Below, one piece after another: positions 8,718-17,164 of a stretch of 64,000 nucleotides of DNA. The notes beneath the pieces are model-generated. The model made no database searches and was not told the DNA's origin. It saw only the letters and a program-made list of their open reading frames with translations. Each line of letters starts with the position of its first letter. Positions within the stretch are counted from its first letter, which is position 1. The translations under genes and the position numbers were made by a program. Origin of the DNA: Ilumatobacteraceae bacterium (GTDB lineage: Bacteria > Actinomycetota > Acidimicrobiia > Acidimicrobiales > Ilumatobacteraceae); assembly GCA_033344875.1 (NCBI GenBank), contig JAWPMO010000001.1, positions 3,869,595 to 3,933,594 on the forward strand, written 5' to 3'.

Positions 8718-10211
8718 TCAGCGGGTACCGACGACGAGTTGGTCGACCGGAGCGAAGTCGTCGGTGAGCACGAGCGCGCCGTCGAGGTAGTCGTCGATGT
8801 CGGCGACGAGCGAACCGGGGTCGCCGCGTTCGATCCGGGCTCGGTTCCATGCGGCTGCGTCGACGGGCCGGTCGCTGGCGACGACCACGGCGTTGCCGCT
8901 GAGCCCGTCGGTCAGACCCTCGCCCGGCATCACGGCGACGAACGGCAGGGCGGACCGGATCGTGGCTGCCTCGGCCTGCAGGAACGACTGTGCCGACCCG
9001 TCGATGATGTTGGCGACGTAGAGCCCGCCCGGCCGGAGCACCCGGGCGATGTCGGTCATGAACTCCTCGGTCGCGAGGTGCCAGGGCACGGCGCGGCTCC
9101 CGAACGCGTCGCCGACGACCACGTCGGCCGAGTCGGTCGCTCGGTCACGCAGGCTCAGCCGTCCGTCGCCGACCACGATCTCGAATGGGTCGGTGTCGAC
9201 GCCGAGGTCGTCTCGCACGACGTCGACCAGCGTCGGGTCGATCTCGAGGACGGCCTGTGCGCTCCCCGGCCGCGTCTCGTCGAGGTACCGGGGCACCGTC
9301 ATCGCCCCACCGCCGAGCGCGACCACGTCGAGAGGACCGCTCGGCGCCAGGGTGTCGATCGCCCCGACGATCTGACGGATGTACCAGAAGTCGAGGTGGG
9401 TCGCGTCGTCGAGGTCGACGTAGCTGTGTCGGAGGTCGTCGAGGACCAGGATGCGACCCGACGGGTCGTCGGCGTCGACCTCGATCGAGATGCAGTAGTA
9501 GCTCGACTGCACGTCGCACGGCTGTGGCACCAGCGCGTGGCCGCCGGCCGCGACCGCGGCGATCGCGAGCGCGGAGGAGGTCGCGACGTGTCGGGTCGCA
9601 CGGTCGGTCAGCCAGAGCGCACCGCCGGCGACGACGAGGGCGACCCCGACCGACAGGATCAGCGTGCTGACCGCTGCGAACGCGACGAGGACGAACCCGG
9701 CGAGGAACGTGCCGACGATCGCCCCACCGGTGCTCCATGCCGAGAGACGGCCGACGACGTCGCCGGTGCGGTCGAGGTCGCGGAGTTGCAGTTTGATGAC
9801 GGCCGGCGGTACGGCGCTGAGCACCGCGGCCGACGGCAGGAACCCGACCGCCGCCAACAGCACGCTCGGCAGGCCCTGGGTGTTGGCGCCCGCGGTCCCG
9901 CCCAGCAGCCGGACCACCGGGACCGACGCGATCGCGAGCGCTCCGCCGAGCATCAACAGGAGCGGGATCAGGCCGCGCGGGTCGTGCCGGTCGGCGAGCG
10001 AGCCGCCGACGCGGGCACCGACCGCGATCCCGGCGAGGATCGTGCCGATGATCGCGGTGTAGGTCTCGAGGTTGACGCCGACGTACGGCGCCATCACCCG
10101 ACCGGCGAGGATCTCGAGCACGAGGACGGCCCCGGAGGTGCCGGTCACGAGTGCGATCGCGAGCCAGCCGGGCAGGGGGCGGGTGGCGTTCGGGGCGATG
10201 GTTCCGGACAT
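8718..10211 (-). CDS. Membrane-fused spermidine-synthase-like protein
   Basis: A 497-residue protein. The N-terminal half (about residues 15-230) has seven or eight membrane spans, with segments AGRVMAPYVGVNLETYTAII and GARVGGSLADRHDPRG. The C-terminal half is a polyamine-synthase-like Rossmann domain: VVALGGGAMTVPRYL, VLEIDPTLVDVVRDDLG, VVGDGRLSLRD and DVVVGDAFG. Such fused proteins are widespread and their aminopropyltransferase activity is not established. Its ATG overlaps the stop of the upstream diacylglycerol-kinase-like gene (TGATG), giving tight coupling. Confidence 0.85.
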   Translation of the reverse strand: MSGTIAPNATRPLPGWLAIALVTGTSGAVLVLEILAGRVMAPYVGVNLETYTAIIGTILAGIAVGARVGGSLADRHDPRGLIPLLLMLGGALAIASVPVVRLLGGTAGANTQGLPSVLLAAVGFLPSAAVLSAVPPAVIKLQLRDLDRTGDVVGRLSAWSTGGAIVGTFLAGFVLVAFAAVSTLILSVGVALVVAGGALWLTDRATRHVATSSALAIAAVAAGGHALVPQPCDVQSSYYCISIEVDADDPSGRILVLDDLRHSYVDLDDATHLDFWYIRQIVGAIDTLAPSGPLDVVALGGGAMTVPRYLDETRPGSAQAVLEIDPTLVDVVRDDLGVDTDPFEIVVGDGRLSLRDRATDSADVVVGDAFGSRAVPWHLATEEFMTDIARVLRPGGLYVANIIDGSAQSFLQAEAATIRSALPFVAVMPGEGLTDGLSGNAVVVASDRPVDAAAWNRARIERGDPGSLVADIDDYLDGALVLTDDFAPVDQLVVGTR

Positions 10212-11098
10212 CAGTCGTTCGGCACCATGATCCGGAGCGATCGCGGCGCTGCCGCATAGACGAGCGTCGAGGCGGTTTCGCGCCCGTCGCCGTCGCATTG
10301 CGCATCGACCGGCCGTGCCCACCTGACGGTGATCCGCTCCGCCTGGCCGACCGACGCCTCGTGCGCCGGCGGCGAGTCGCCGCGCAGGATCGCGACGGCG
10401 AACCGCAGGAATCCGGCGATCGAGTGGCGGCGCAGGATCACGACGTCGAGCCGCCCGTCGTCGAGCTCCGCGTCGGGTGCGACGTGGAGTGAGGCCGAGC
10501 CGCGCTCGCCGACGTTGAGCACGAGCACCGTGACGGCGCGACCGCGGAACCACGGGGCACCGTCGAGGTCGATCTCGACCGGTGTCGCCCGAGTCCGGAC
10601 CCAGGTGACGATGCCCGTTGCCACGAAGCCGAGCCGACCGAATCGTTTGGTGGTCTCGTCGACGTGGCTGATGATGGCCGCGTCCCACCCCGAACTGCTG
10701 TTGAGCAGGAACGTCTCGGCGTCGGAGTCGTCTGCGGCGATCCGGCCGAGGTCGATCGTGCGGTCGGTGGTGCCGGCAGCTGCGGATGCGGCGAGCTCGA
10801 GGTCGTCGACGCCGAGCACCCGCGCGAGCAGGTTGACGGTGCCGCCCGGGACGACGGCCAGGGCGACATCGCTCCCGGCGAGGCGCGCCGCCACGGTGCG
10901 CTGGGTGCCGTCGCCGCCGATCGCCGCGACCGCGTCGACGCCCTGCGCGACGAGTTCGTCGACGGCGTCGGCCAGCGCGGCGGGGTCGTCAGGGGTGGTC
11001 GTCGTGACCGTGCAGCCGAGGTCGCGCAGGGGCTCGACGAACCCGTCCGCCACATCGGTGCGCTCCGGGTTGACGACGACGCCGATGAGGCGCGTCAT
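10211..11098 (-). CDS. Diacylglycerol/lipid kinase family protein
   Basis: A 295-residue DAGK-catalytic-domain protein starting MTRLIGVVVNPERTDV. The hallmark GGDGT is present (AAIGGDGTQRTVAARL), followed by VVPGGTVNLLARVLG, the PxGTxN(D)xAR motif with V at the D position. The family phosphorylates diacylglycerol or related lipids such as sphingosine. Its start overlaps the ABM-domain gene by four bases (ATGA), and its stop overlaps the spermidine-synthase-like gene. Confidence 0.88.
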   Translation of the reverse strand: MTRLIGVVVNPERTDVADGFVEPLRDLGCTVTTTTPDDPAALADAVDELVAQGVDAVAAIGGDGTQRTVAARLAGSDVALAVVPGGTVNLLARVLGVDDLELAASAAAGTTDRTIDLGRIAADDSDAETFLLNSSSGWDAAIISHVDETTKRFGRLGFVATGIVTWVRTRATPVEIDLDGAPWFRGRAVTVLVLNVGERGSASLHVAPDAELDDGRLDVVILRRHSIAGFLRFAVAILRGDSPPAHEASVGQAERITVRWARPVDAQCDGDGRETASTLVYAAAPRSLRIMVPND

Positions 11099-11928
11099 CG
11101 GCGCAACCAACCGTCGAAGCGGCGGGTGAGCACCGGCATCAGCAGCCACGACAGGATCGCCACGCCGATCACATTGCCGACCAGGACCGCCAACGGGTTC
11201 GTGAGGTCGGGGTACAGCTGGTCGCGAAGGACGCCGAGCACCATCGATGTCGGGTACAGCGCCAGCAACACGAGCGCGGCCTGTTTCCATCGTTCGGGCG
11301 CCGTCGACGTTTCGCCGGAGAACCATCCGGCGAACCCGCCGACGATGTTGACCGTGCGCTCGCTCTCGAGGATCGGATCGATCTCGGCGAGGACACGGCG
11401 GCGTTCCGACGAATCGAGCCAACGATCGAGGGAGGCGCGATCGGTGAACGAGAAGATGATCGCGGTGTCGTCCTGCGTACCGGGCACCGGCTCGACCAGT
11501 TCCGACCGGATGAATCCGTCGAACCGGTCGAGCACGTCGTGGAGGCGGCGGTACCACCCGCGGAACTCGACGTTGGCGTTCGGGTCGATGCGGAACGAGG
11601 CGACCGCCGTGACCGTCAGTGCGGTGTCGGCCAGCGCGATGACCTGTTCGCGGACGGCGCCGTCGAGCAGCTGTTCGCCCTCGGCGACGAGTTCACGACG
11701 TCGAGCCGACATGAGCCAACCGTCGAGGTACTCGGGCGACGCGAACCGGTAGACGATCACCCACTCGTCGGGGTGCTGGACGTTGGGTGGTTGCATCGTC
11801 GACTCGACGTGGCCCGGCATGGCCGTGGCGGCGTCGCTCAACCGTCGCAACCAACGTTCGCCCTCACGTTCGCGGCCGGGCAGGAACCGTCGGGCCACGA
11901 TGACGGTCGGCGGATGTGTGTCGGTCAT
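11095..11928 (-). CDS. Tandem ABM-domain protein with C-terminal membrane anchor
   Basis: A 277-residue protein with two antibiotic-biosynthesis-monooxygenase-like ferredoxin-fold repeats: residues about 8-100 (VIVARRFLPGREREGERWLR) and 104-195 (VTAVASFRIDPNANVEFRGW). Two hydrophobic segments follow (AALVLLALYPTSMVLGVL and LVGNVIGVAILSWLLMPVL). Membrane-anchored ABM proteins of this type are common in bacteria without known substrates. First gene of the three-gene operon continuing with the lipid kinase and the spermidine-synthase-like protein. Confidence 0.75.
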   Translation of the reverse strand: MTDTHPPTVIVARRFLPGREREGERWLRRLSDAATAMPGHVESTMQPPNVQHPDEWVIVYRFASPEYLDGWLMSARRRELVAEGEQLLDGAVREQVIALADTALTVTAVASFRIDPNANVEFRGWYRRLHDVLDRFDGFIRSELVEPVPGTQDDTAIIFSFTDRASLDRWLDSSERRRVLAEIDPILESERTVNIVGGFAGWFSGETSTAPERWKQAALVLLALYPTSMVLGVLRDQLYPDLTNPLAVLVGNVIGVAILSWLLMPVLTRRFDGWLRR

Positions 11929-12002
11929 CGCGACACCGATCGGTTCATGCCGACCAGTGTGCCAGCAGGCGAGATCAGCGCCTGCTCGCGTAGGTTCGGA
12001 CG

Positions 12003-12815
12003 ATGCCGTTCGCGAGCGTCCGAGGAATCGACATCTGCTACGAGATCCACGGGTCCGGCCCGCGGGTGGTGGTGATCAGCGGCACCGGTGGCGACCTCCG
12101 CCAGAACCCCCAGCGGCACCGTCAGCCGTTGGTCGAGGGTCACGAGGTCCTCCTGTACGACCAGCGCGGCCTCGGTCGATCCGGCAAGCCCGACGTCGAG
12201 TACTCGATGGGCGACTACGCGGACGACTGCGCCGCGCTGATGGACGAGCTCGGCTGGGATCGGGCCCATGTGGTCGGTATCAGCTTCGGCGGGATGGTCG
12301 CGCAGCACCTGGCCCTCCGACACCCCGAGCGGATCGGTCGGCTGGTGCTGGCGTGCACGTCGTCGGGCGGTGCCGGCGGCGACTCGTTCGATCTGCTCGC
12401 GGTCGCCGACCTGCCGCCGGCCGAACGCGCCGCGATCGTGATGCCGATCATGGATCGCCGCAACGACATGACGACCGACCCGCCGACGCTGGCGCCGGTG
12501 TTCGACATGCTGATGGCGGCGATGGGCGACGGCCGACCGATCAACGCCGACGAACCCGGGTCCGCCCTCGGTGCACGTCGGCAACTCGAGGCCCGGGCCC
12601 GACATGATGTTTTCGACCGGCTGGGCGAGATCGTCGCTCCGACGTTCGTGATCGGCGGGCGGTACGACGGTCAGGCACCGCCCGAGAACGTCGAACGGCT
12701 CGCCGCGGCAATCGAGGGTTCGCGCATCGAGTTCTTCGGCGGCGGGCACATGTTCCTGCTGCAGGACCCGTCGGCCTGGCGGTCCGTCATCGAGTTCTTG
12801 GACCGGGTTGACTGA
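12003..12815 (+). CDS. Alpha/beta hydrolase
   Basis: A 270-residue alpha/beta hydrolase. The nucleophile elbow is GISFGG near residue 94; the acid lies in the VIGGRYDGQAPPE region; the His is in GGGHMFLLQDP near the C-terminus. The oxyanion loop is ISGTGGDL. The triad is intact, so it is probably active; substrate unknown. It is the last chromosomal gene before the integrated element and is followed by a hairpin at 12840. Confidence 0.88.
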   Translation: MPFASVRGIDICYEIHGSGPRVVVISGTGGDLRQNPQRHRQPLVEGHEVLLYDQRGLGRSGKPDVEYSMGDYADDCAALMDELGWDRAHVVGISFGGMVAQHLALRHPERIGRLVLACTSSGGAGGDSFDLLAVADLPPAERAAIVMPIMDRRNDMTTDPPTLAPVFDMLMAAMGDGRPINADEPGSALGARRQLEARARHDVFDRLGEIVAPTFVIGGRYDGQAPPENVERLAAAIEGSRIEFFGGGHMFLLQDPSAWRSVIEFLDRVD

Positions 12816-12839
12816 CCCGAGCATCCGGAACGAGGAGCA

Positions 12840-12860
12840 ACCGCCCGCTGTACGGGTGGT
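12840..12860 (+). terminator. Hairpin terminator after the hydrolase
   Basis: ACCGCCCG-ctgta-CGGGTGGT forms an 8-bp stem (one G-U pair) with a 5-base loop, 24 bases after the hydrolase stop. It ends 5 bases before the left attachment repeat. There is no strong U tract. Confidence 0.5.
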
Positions 12861-12865
12861 CGCCG

Positions 12866-12908
12866 GAGCCCAGAAGGGGAATTGAACCCCTGACCTACGC
12901 ATTACGAG
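12866..12908 (-). repeat. attL: 43-bp duplicate of the tRNA-Thr 3' half
   Basis: Identical over 43 bp to 43405-43447. It includes the tRNA 3' end (discriminator complement at 12867), T-arm, variable region and the anticodon stem up to the anticodon. Identity stops abruptly on both sides. It is a non-functional tRNA fragment left by site-specific integration. Confidence 0.92.
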
Positions 12909-12917
12909 GGAGATCTG

Positions 12918-13036
12918 GACGTTCCGGCGAGTCCCTCGGAGGCCCATCTACCTGGTGTTTCGCGAGGTCGACGTTCCGTCGAGTCCCGCCGTTTCCGCCT
13001 CAACCAAGCAGATTTCTTGGTTGGATTCTTGGTTGG
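12918..13036. repeat. Left-end arm-type repeats of the element
   Basis: Three repeat families lie just inside attL. GACGTTCCGGCGAGTCCC at 12918-12935 recurs with one mismatch at 12970-12987. GCCCATCTACCTGGTGTTT at 12942-12960 resembles 43382-43400 at the other end. TTCTTGGTTGG occurs at 13014-13024 and 13026-13036, with CAACCAAG inverted at 13001, and resembles 43327-43348. These are candidate integrase/excisionase arm-binding sites. Confidence 0.6.
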
Positions 13037-13082
13037 GGCCGGGCTACGAGGGGTCACCCTGGAGGTGACGGAATGCTGCACG

Positions 13083-13544
13083 TCAGTTCGCAGCCACGTC
13101 GATGCCACACGTCCGCTCCGCGTCTGTGCTGTTTGGGGCCAGGCTCGCCGCGAATCGATCGATCGACCTGACCCAGTCCTGAACCGTCGCCTCCGGCGCG
13201 GCGGCGGCGGCGTGGAGTGCCCGGTGCTCTGGTGCGGCGGCCGCGAGATCGAGGTCGTCGATCACGTGGACGACACCGTCGTGAAGTGCCGCAGGCGGCT
13301 CCTGCGGTTCGGTGAAGCGCAGGTCGCAGAGGTCGGCGAGAACGTCACTGAGGTTGGCGTCGCCGCCGAGCGTCGTGTCGAGGACTCCGGCGATCCCGAG
13401 ACCCATCGACACGCCACAGACACCACCGACCAGAATGACGATCGGGCCGAGTGAGGCGATCGCTCGTGCCCAGGCGTTCGGGTCCGCCGAGTCGGTGCGT
13501 TGGTCGACTTTCGCCTTGACATAGAGCAGGGCGAGGCTGAACAT
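13083..13544 (-). CDS. Hypothetical membrane protein
   Basis: A 153-residue protein from ATG 13544, with hydrophobic segments FSLALLYV at the extreme N-terminus and IVILVGGVCGVSMGLGIAGV near residues 33-55, then a soluble C-terminal half. The frame stays open upstream (LINRWGFAYVGGVIG directly before the ATG is also hydrophobic), so the real start may be a non-ATG codon further up and the first helix longer. First gene inside attL. No recognised family. Confidence 0.5.
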   Translation of the reverse strand: MFSLALLYVKAKVDQRTDSADPNAWARAIASLGPIVILVGGVCGVSMGLGIAGVLDTTLGGDANLSDVLADLCDLRFTEPQEPPAALHDGVVHVIDDLDLAAAAPEHRALHAAAAAPEATVQDWVRSIDRFAASLAPNSTDAERTCGIDVAAN

Positions 13545-13699
13545 CCCGATGACGCCACCAACGTAGGCGAATCCCCACCTGTTGATCAGGTCCGCTCCGG
13601 CGTGAGCGACGAGGCTTAACGGGTCTCCTTGCTGAACTGTTGTCCATGTCGTGTCACGCCCACGATTCTGTCGTCTGTTGCGTCGCTCACATCAGGCGG

Positions 13700-13723
13700 A
13701 TACCTTCGCATCTATGCAGGTAT
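13700..13723. promoter_or_regulatory. Dyad, probable ArsR-family operator
   Basis: ATACCT...AGGTAT are perfect 6-bp arms 12 bases apart, with an inner GCAT-CT-ATGC palindrome. It overlaps the first candidate ATG (13714) of the ArsR gene. This is the size and position expected of an autoregulatory ArsR/SmtB operator. Confidence 0.55.
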
Positions 13724-14100
13724 CGGAGGCGAGTGCGTTGGATGGATGTGTCGTGAAGCGCGTCGATGCCGGGCGCGTCGAATCGGTGTCGAGTTCGTTG
13801 ATCGAGACCGATGAGGCGGTGGATCTGGCGGAGATGTTCCGGCTCCTCGGTGATCCGACCCGGGTGCGGATCTTGTTCGCCCTGTTGGAGGCGGGTGAAC
13901 TGTGTGTCTGCGACATCGCAGCCGTGGTCGACACGACCGAGACAAAGGTGTCCCAAGCGATGCGGCTGCTCCGCAACGCCGGCGTCGTGCGGAACCGCCG
14001 CGACGGCCGCAACATCTTCTACCGACTCGACGACGCACACGTCCGCATGCTGCTCGATCTCTCCCGCGAGCACCTCGCCCACAGTCGGGATTCGCGCTGA
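13714..14100 (+). CDS. ArsR/SmtB family metalloregulator
   Basis: A 128-residue winged-helix repressor. ELCVCDIAAVV is the classic alpha-3 metal-binding box (ELCVCD) of ArsR/CadC proteins that sense As(III), Cd or related soft metals. The recognition region is TKVSQAMRLLRNAGVVRNRR. The start is uncertain: ATG 13714 lies inside the putative operator dyad, and in-frame TTG 13738 or GTG 13753 would leave the dyad outside the gene. It heads a four-gene operon: its stop overlaps the CDF transporter start (TGATG). It likely represses that operon until metal binds. Confidence 0.88.
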   Translation: MQVSEASALDGCVVKRVDAGRVESVSSSLIETDEAVDLAEMFRLLGDPTRVRILFALLEAGELCVCDIAAVVDTTETKVSQAMRLLRNAGVVRNRRDGRNIFYRLDDAHVRMLLDLSREHLAHSRDSR

Positions 14101-15029
14101 TGGGCGGCGATCACGACCACGGCCCCGGACTCGCCCGCGCCGGCGAGCGCCACCGCGGCCGCCTCTCGATTGCGTTCGTCATCATCTTCGTGTTTTTCGT
14201 CGTCGAAGCGATCGCGGGATTCGCCACGAACTCGTTGGCGTTGCTTTCCGATGCCGGCCACATGTTGACCGACGTGATCGGGATCGGCATGGCGCTCGCT
14301 GCGATCCAGCTCGCGTCACGGTTCGAGCAGCGCGCCGATGACGGCGTTCGGTCGTCGCACACGTTCGGGCTGTACCGGCTCGAGATCCTCGCCGCATTCG
14401 TCAACGCCCTGTTGTTGTTCGGGGTTGCGATCTGGGTGTTGATCGAAGCGGTCCGCCGCATCTTCGACGAACCCGAGGTGCTCGGCGTCCCCATGTTGGT
14501 CGTCGCCGTTTTGGGGTTGGTCGCGAACCTGGTGGCCTTCGCGTTGCTGCGGGAGGGCTCGAAGGAGTCCCTCAACGTCGAGGGTGCATACCTTGAGGTG
14601 CTCGCCGACACGATCGGCTCGGTCGGTGTCATCGTCGCCGCGATCCTGTTGCAGGTGTTCGGCTGGGCGTGGGTCGATCCGGTGATCGGTGCTGCGATCG
14701 GATTGTGGATCCTGCCGCGCACGTACCGATTGGGCCGTCGGGCGGTGCGCATCTTGCTGCAAGCCGCGCCCGACCACGTCGACCTCGACGCGCTGTCGGC
14801 CGACCTGGAAGCGATCGACGGGGTCGTCGACGTACACGATCTTCATGTGTGGACCCTCACCTCGGAGATGGACGCCGCCTCTGCGCATCTGATGACCGTC
14901 GATGGCACCGACGCACACGACGTCCTCGACCGCGCCCGTCACGTGCTTGCCGACTCTCACGGCATCACGCACGGCACCTTCCAAGTCGAACCTGACACCC
15001 ACGAAGGTTGCCACGAGGTCACCTGGTGA
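14100..15029 (+). CDS. Cation diffusion facilitator (CzcD-like)
   Basis: A 309-residue CDF family proton/metal antiporter. Six membrane spans are visible from IAFVIIFVFFVVEAIAGF to WAWVDPVIGAAIGLWI. The binding site A motif LLSDAGHMLTD (DxxHxxxD) and VLADTIGSVG (DxxxS-like) are intact, with a cytoplasmic ferredoxin-like domain after residue 215 (VVDVHDLHVWTLTSEMDAAS). It has a His/Asp N-terminus (GGDHDHG). Expected substrates are Zn, Cd or Co. It sits between its ArsR regulator and a DUF3703 fusion, overlapping both by a few bases. Confidence 0.92.
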   Translation: MGGDHDHGPGLARAGERHRGRLSIAFVIIFVFFVVEAIAGFATNSLALLSDAGHMLTDVIGIGMALAAIQLASRFEQRADDGVRSSHTFGLYRLEILAAFVNALLLFGVAIWVLIEAVRRIFDEPEVLGVPMLVVAVLGLVANLVAFALLREGSKESLNVEGAYLEVLADTIGSVGVIVAAILLQVFGWAWVDPVIGAAIGLWILPRTYRLGRRAVRILLQAAPDHVDLDALSADLEAIDGVVDVHDLHVWTLTSEMDAASAHLMTVDGTDAHDVLDRARHVLADSHGITHGTFQVEPDTHEGCHEVTW

Positions 15030-16087
15030 AACGCCAACGACGACCCATACCGACGGCCGTACGGGCGACCATCGACGAACTCGTCCGAAGCGCCCGATCC
15101 GCCCGCAACGACAACAACAGTGTCGAAGCGTGGCGATGCCTCGAGGACGCCCATGTCCTGTCACAACCGTGGGTGCGTCCGCACGTGCGCGTCCACCTCG
15201 CGATGCTCTCGCTCGGCTGGGCCCAGCGTGACCGACGCGAGATCCCCGGCCAGTTGCTCCGGTTGGTCCTCGCCGGGCCCGGCAGCGCACTCGGCCGATA
15301 CCCGACGGGCAACACCGGACGCTCCGACGTCACGGCGTTCGAGCCGATGCCTATGCGCGACGACCTCGCCGCACTCCTCGCCGAGAACGACAACGACACG
15401 GGCCAAGCCTCCGACGGTGAGGTGCTCGACGCAGGCGAAGTCCGCACGCTGTACGACCGGGTCGCGCCCTTCTACGACATCGCGGCCGCACCCTACGCAC
15501 CGTTCGGCGGTCGCCGACTTGCACACCGTGCGATCGACGAACTCCACCTCGCACCAGGCGACACGGTCGTCGACCTCGGAACCGGCACCGGCTGGAACCT
15601 TCCCCACCTGTCCAACGCCGTCGGCCCCACCGGACACGTGATCGGGGTCGACGTCTCACCCGGCATGCTCGACCGGGCCCGCCGACGCATCAACCGACAT
15701 CACATCGACAACGTCGAACTCGTCGAACACGACATCGCCACCTACGAGCCACCGACGCCACCCAACGGCGTCGTGGCAACGTTTGCCATCGAGATGCTCC
15801 CCAACTACGACGACGTCATCCGCCGCTACATCACATCACTCGCCCCGAAAGGCCGCATCGTCACCACCGGCCTGCGCCACCCCGAACGCTGGCCGGAATG
15901 GCTCATCACACTCGGCACCGCCCTGATGCGGGTCTTCGGTGTGTCAGACGCCTACCGGAATCACCGACCGTGGGAGACGATCCAGACCAACACCGACAAC
16001 GCCACCTACACCGAGCGCTTCGCCGGCGCGAACTACCTCGCCGCCGGGACCCGACTCGACGAGCTCGCAATCGAGCCAACTCCATGA
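15026..16087 (+). CDS. DUF3703-methyltransferase fusion protein
   Basis: A 353-residue protein from GTG 15026 (GTGA overlap with the CDF stop). Residues about 8-120 match DUF3703: AWRCLEDAHVLSQPWVRPHV, then GSALGRYPTGNTGRSDVTAF and PMPMRDDL. This small domain is usually found alone beside metal transporters. Residues about 135-350 form a class I SAM methyltransferase: VVDLGTGTGWNLPHL (motif I), VIGVDVSPGMLDRARRRI, with an UbiE-like start (YDRVAPFYDIAA). The fusion suggests a methylation or detoxification role in this operon, but no substrate can be assigned. Confidence 0.8.
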   Translation: MKRQRRPIPTAVRATIDELVRSARSARNDNNSVEAWRCLEDAHVLSQPWVRPHVRVHLAMLSLGWAQRDRREIPGQLLRLVLAGPGSALGRYPTGNTGRSDVTAFEPMPMRDDLAALLAENDNDTGQASDGEVLDAGEVRTLYDRVAPFYDIAAAPYAPFGGRRLAHRAIDELHLAPGDTVVDLGTGTGWNLPHLSNAVGPTGHVIGVDVSPGMLDRARRRINRHHIDNVELVEHDIATYEPPTPPNGVVATFAIEMLPNYDDVIRRYITSLAPKGRIVTTGLRHPERWPEWLITLGTALMRVFGVSDAYRNHRPWETIQTNTDNATYTERFAGANYLAAGTRLDELAIEPTP

Positions 16088-16875
16088 CTGTCAGCCGATT
16101 CTCCATCCCACGGATGGACTGCGCCGCCGAAGAACAACTCGTCGAGATGGCACTCGCCGGCATCGACACCATCAACCACATCGAGATCGACCTCGACCAG
16201 CGCGTCGTCGCCGTCGACCACGACGCCTCACCGCGCATCATCGACGACGCACTACGCCGACTCGACCTCGGCAGCACCCACCTCGACGACCACGACGGCA
16301 CCCTCGTGCCCAACACCGACCAGCGCTCCGAGCGACCCGCGCTCGTCTTCGCATTCATCGTCAACGCGGCGTTTTTTGTCGGCGAACTCACCGTCGGCCT
16401 GTGGAGCAGATCGATGGGGCTCATCGCCGACGCGCTGGACATGGGAGCCGACGCCAGCGTCTACGCACTCAGCCTCGCCGCCGTCGGCACCAGCGTCGCT
16501 CGCAAGAACCAACTCGCCCGCACCAGCGGCTACCTCCAACTCATACTCGCCTTCGTCGGGCTCGCCGAAGTCATCCGTCGATTCATCGCCATCGACCAAC
16601 CACCCGAGACCACATCGATGATCGCGATGTCCGTGCTCGCACTCGCCGGCAACGTCGCCGTCCTCGTCGCGCTGCAACGAGTCCGAACCGGCGAAGCTCA
16701 TCTCCAAGCGAGCTGGATCTTCACCGCCAACGACATCAAGGTGAACCTCCTCGTCATCATCGCCGCAATCGCCGTCGCGTTCACCGACTCGGCCGCCCCG
16801 GATCTCATCGCCGGCGCCATCATTTTCGTCGTCGTCGCCAACGGCGCCCGTCGCATCCTCAACATCACTCGTTGA
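16084..16875 (+). CDS. HMA-domain CDF-like cation transporter
   Basis: A 263-residue protein from ATG 16084 (ATGA overlap). Residues 1-70 are a heavy-metal-associated ferredoxin-like domain (FSIPRMDCAAEEQLVEMALA, with one Cys, CAAEE, instead of CxxC). Residues about 88-260 give six membrane spans of CDF type. The site-A motif reads IADALDMGADASVYAL: the usual His of DALHxxxD is Asp. It lacks the C-terminal cytoplasmic domain. It ends the ArsR-CDF-DUF3703 operon. The Asp swap may change metal choice; that is inference. Confidence 0.8.
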   Translation: MTVSRFSIPRMDCAAEEQLVEMALAGIDTINHIEIDLDQRVVAVDHDASPRIIDDALRRLDLGSTHLDDHDGTLVPNTDQRSERPALVFAFIVNAAFFVGELTVGLWSRSMGLIADALDMGADASVYALSLAAVGTSVARKNQLARTSGYLQLILAFVGLAEVIRRFIAIDQPPETTSMIAMSVLALAGNVAVLVALQRVRTGEAHLQASWIFTANDIKVNLLVIIAAIAVAFTDSAAPDLIAGAIIFVVVANGARRILNITR

Positions 16876-17164
16876 CTTCACGGCGATGCCGGGCGGCAGC
16901 GCACCTCCCCAGTGGCCGTTGCCAGGTCGGGAACGCACGACCGACCCGATCGGGCGCGGCACGGCTCGTGCTGTCGCGACCATCCATACTGGTGCCCGTG
17001 AGTCGGATTGGCCGCCTGCGTCGCCGCGCCCACGACGATCTAAATCCACCGTTCGTCCACGCCGCGGGCGCTACGGGCGGAGTGGCGCCCCGCTGCGATC
17101 CTGCTCAACGCCGTTGGCGCTCAGCTACGCCTGACCTTGATGCCGTTCAGACGACGGAGCGCGG

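Noticed and set aside
7282-8790. A 502-codon plus-strand frame
   Set aside because: Shadow of the MarR and GDP-fucose synthase genes on the minus strand.
12867-12908. A second tRNA-Thr gene at the left end
   Set aside because: Only the 3' half is present; the D-arm and 5' acceptor strand are missing, so it is the attL fragment.
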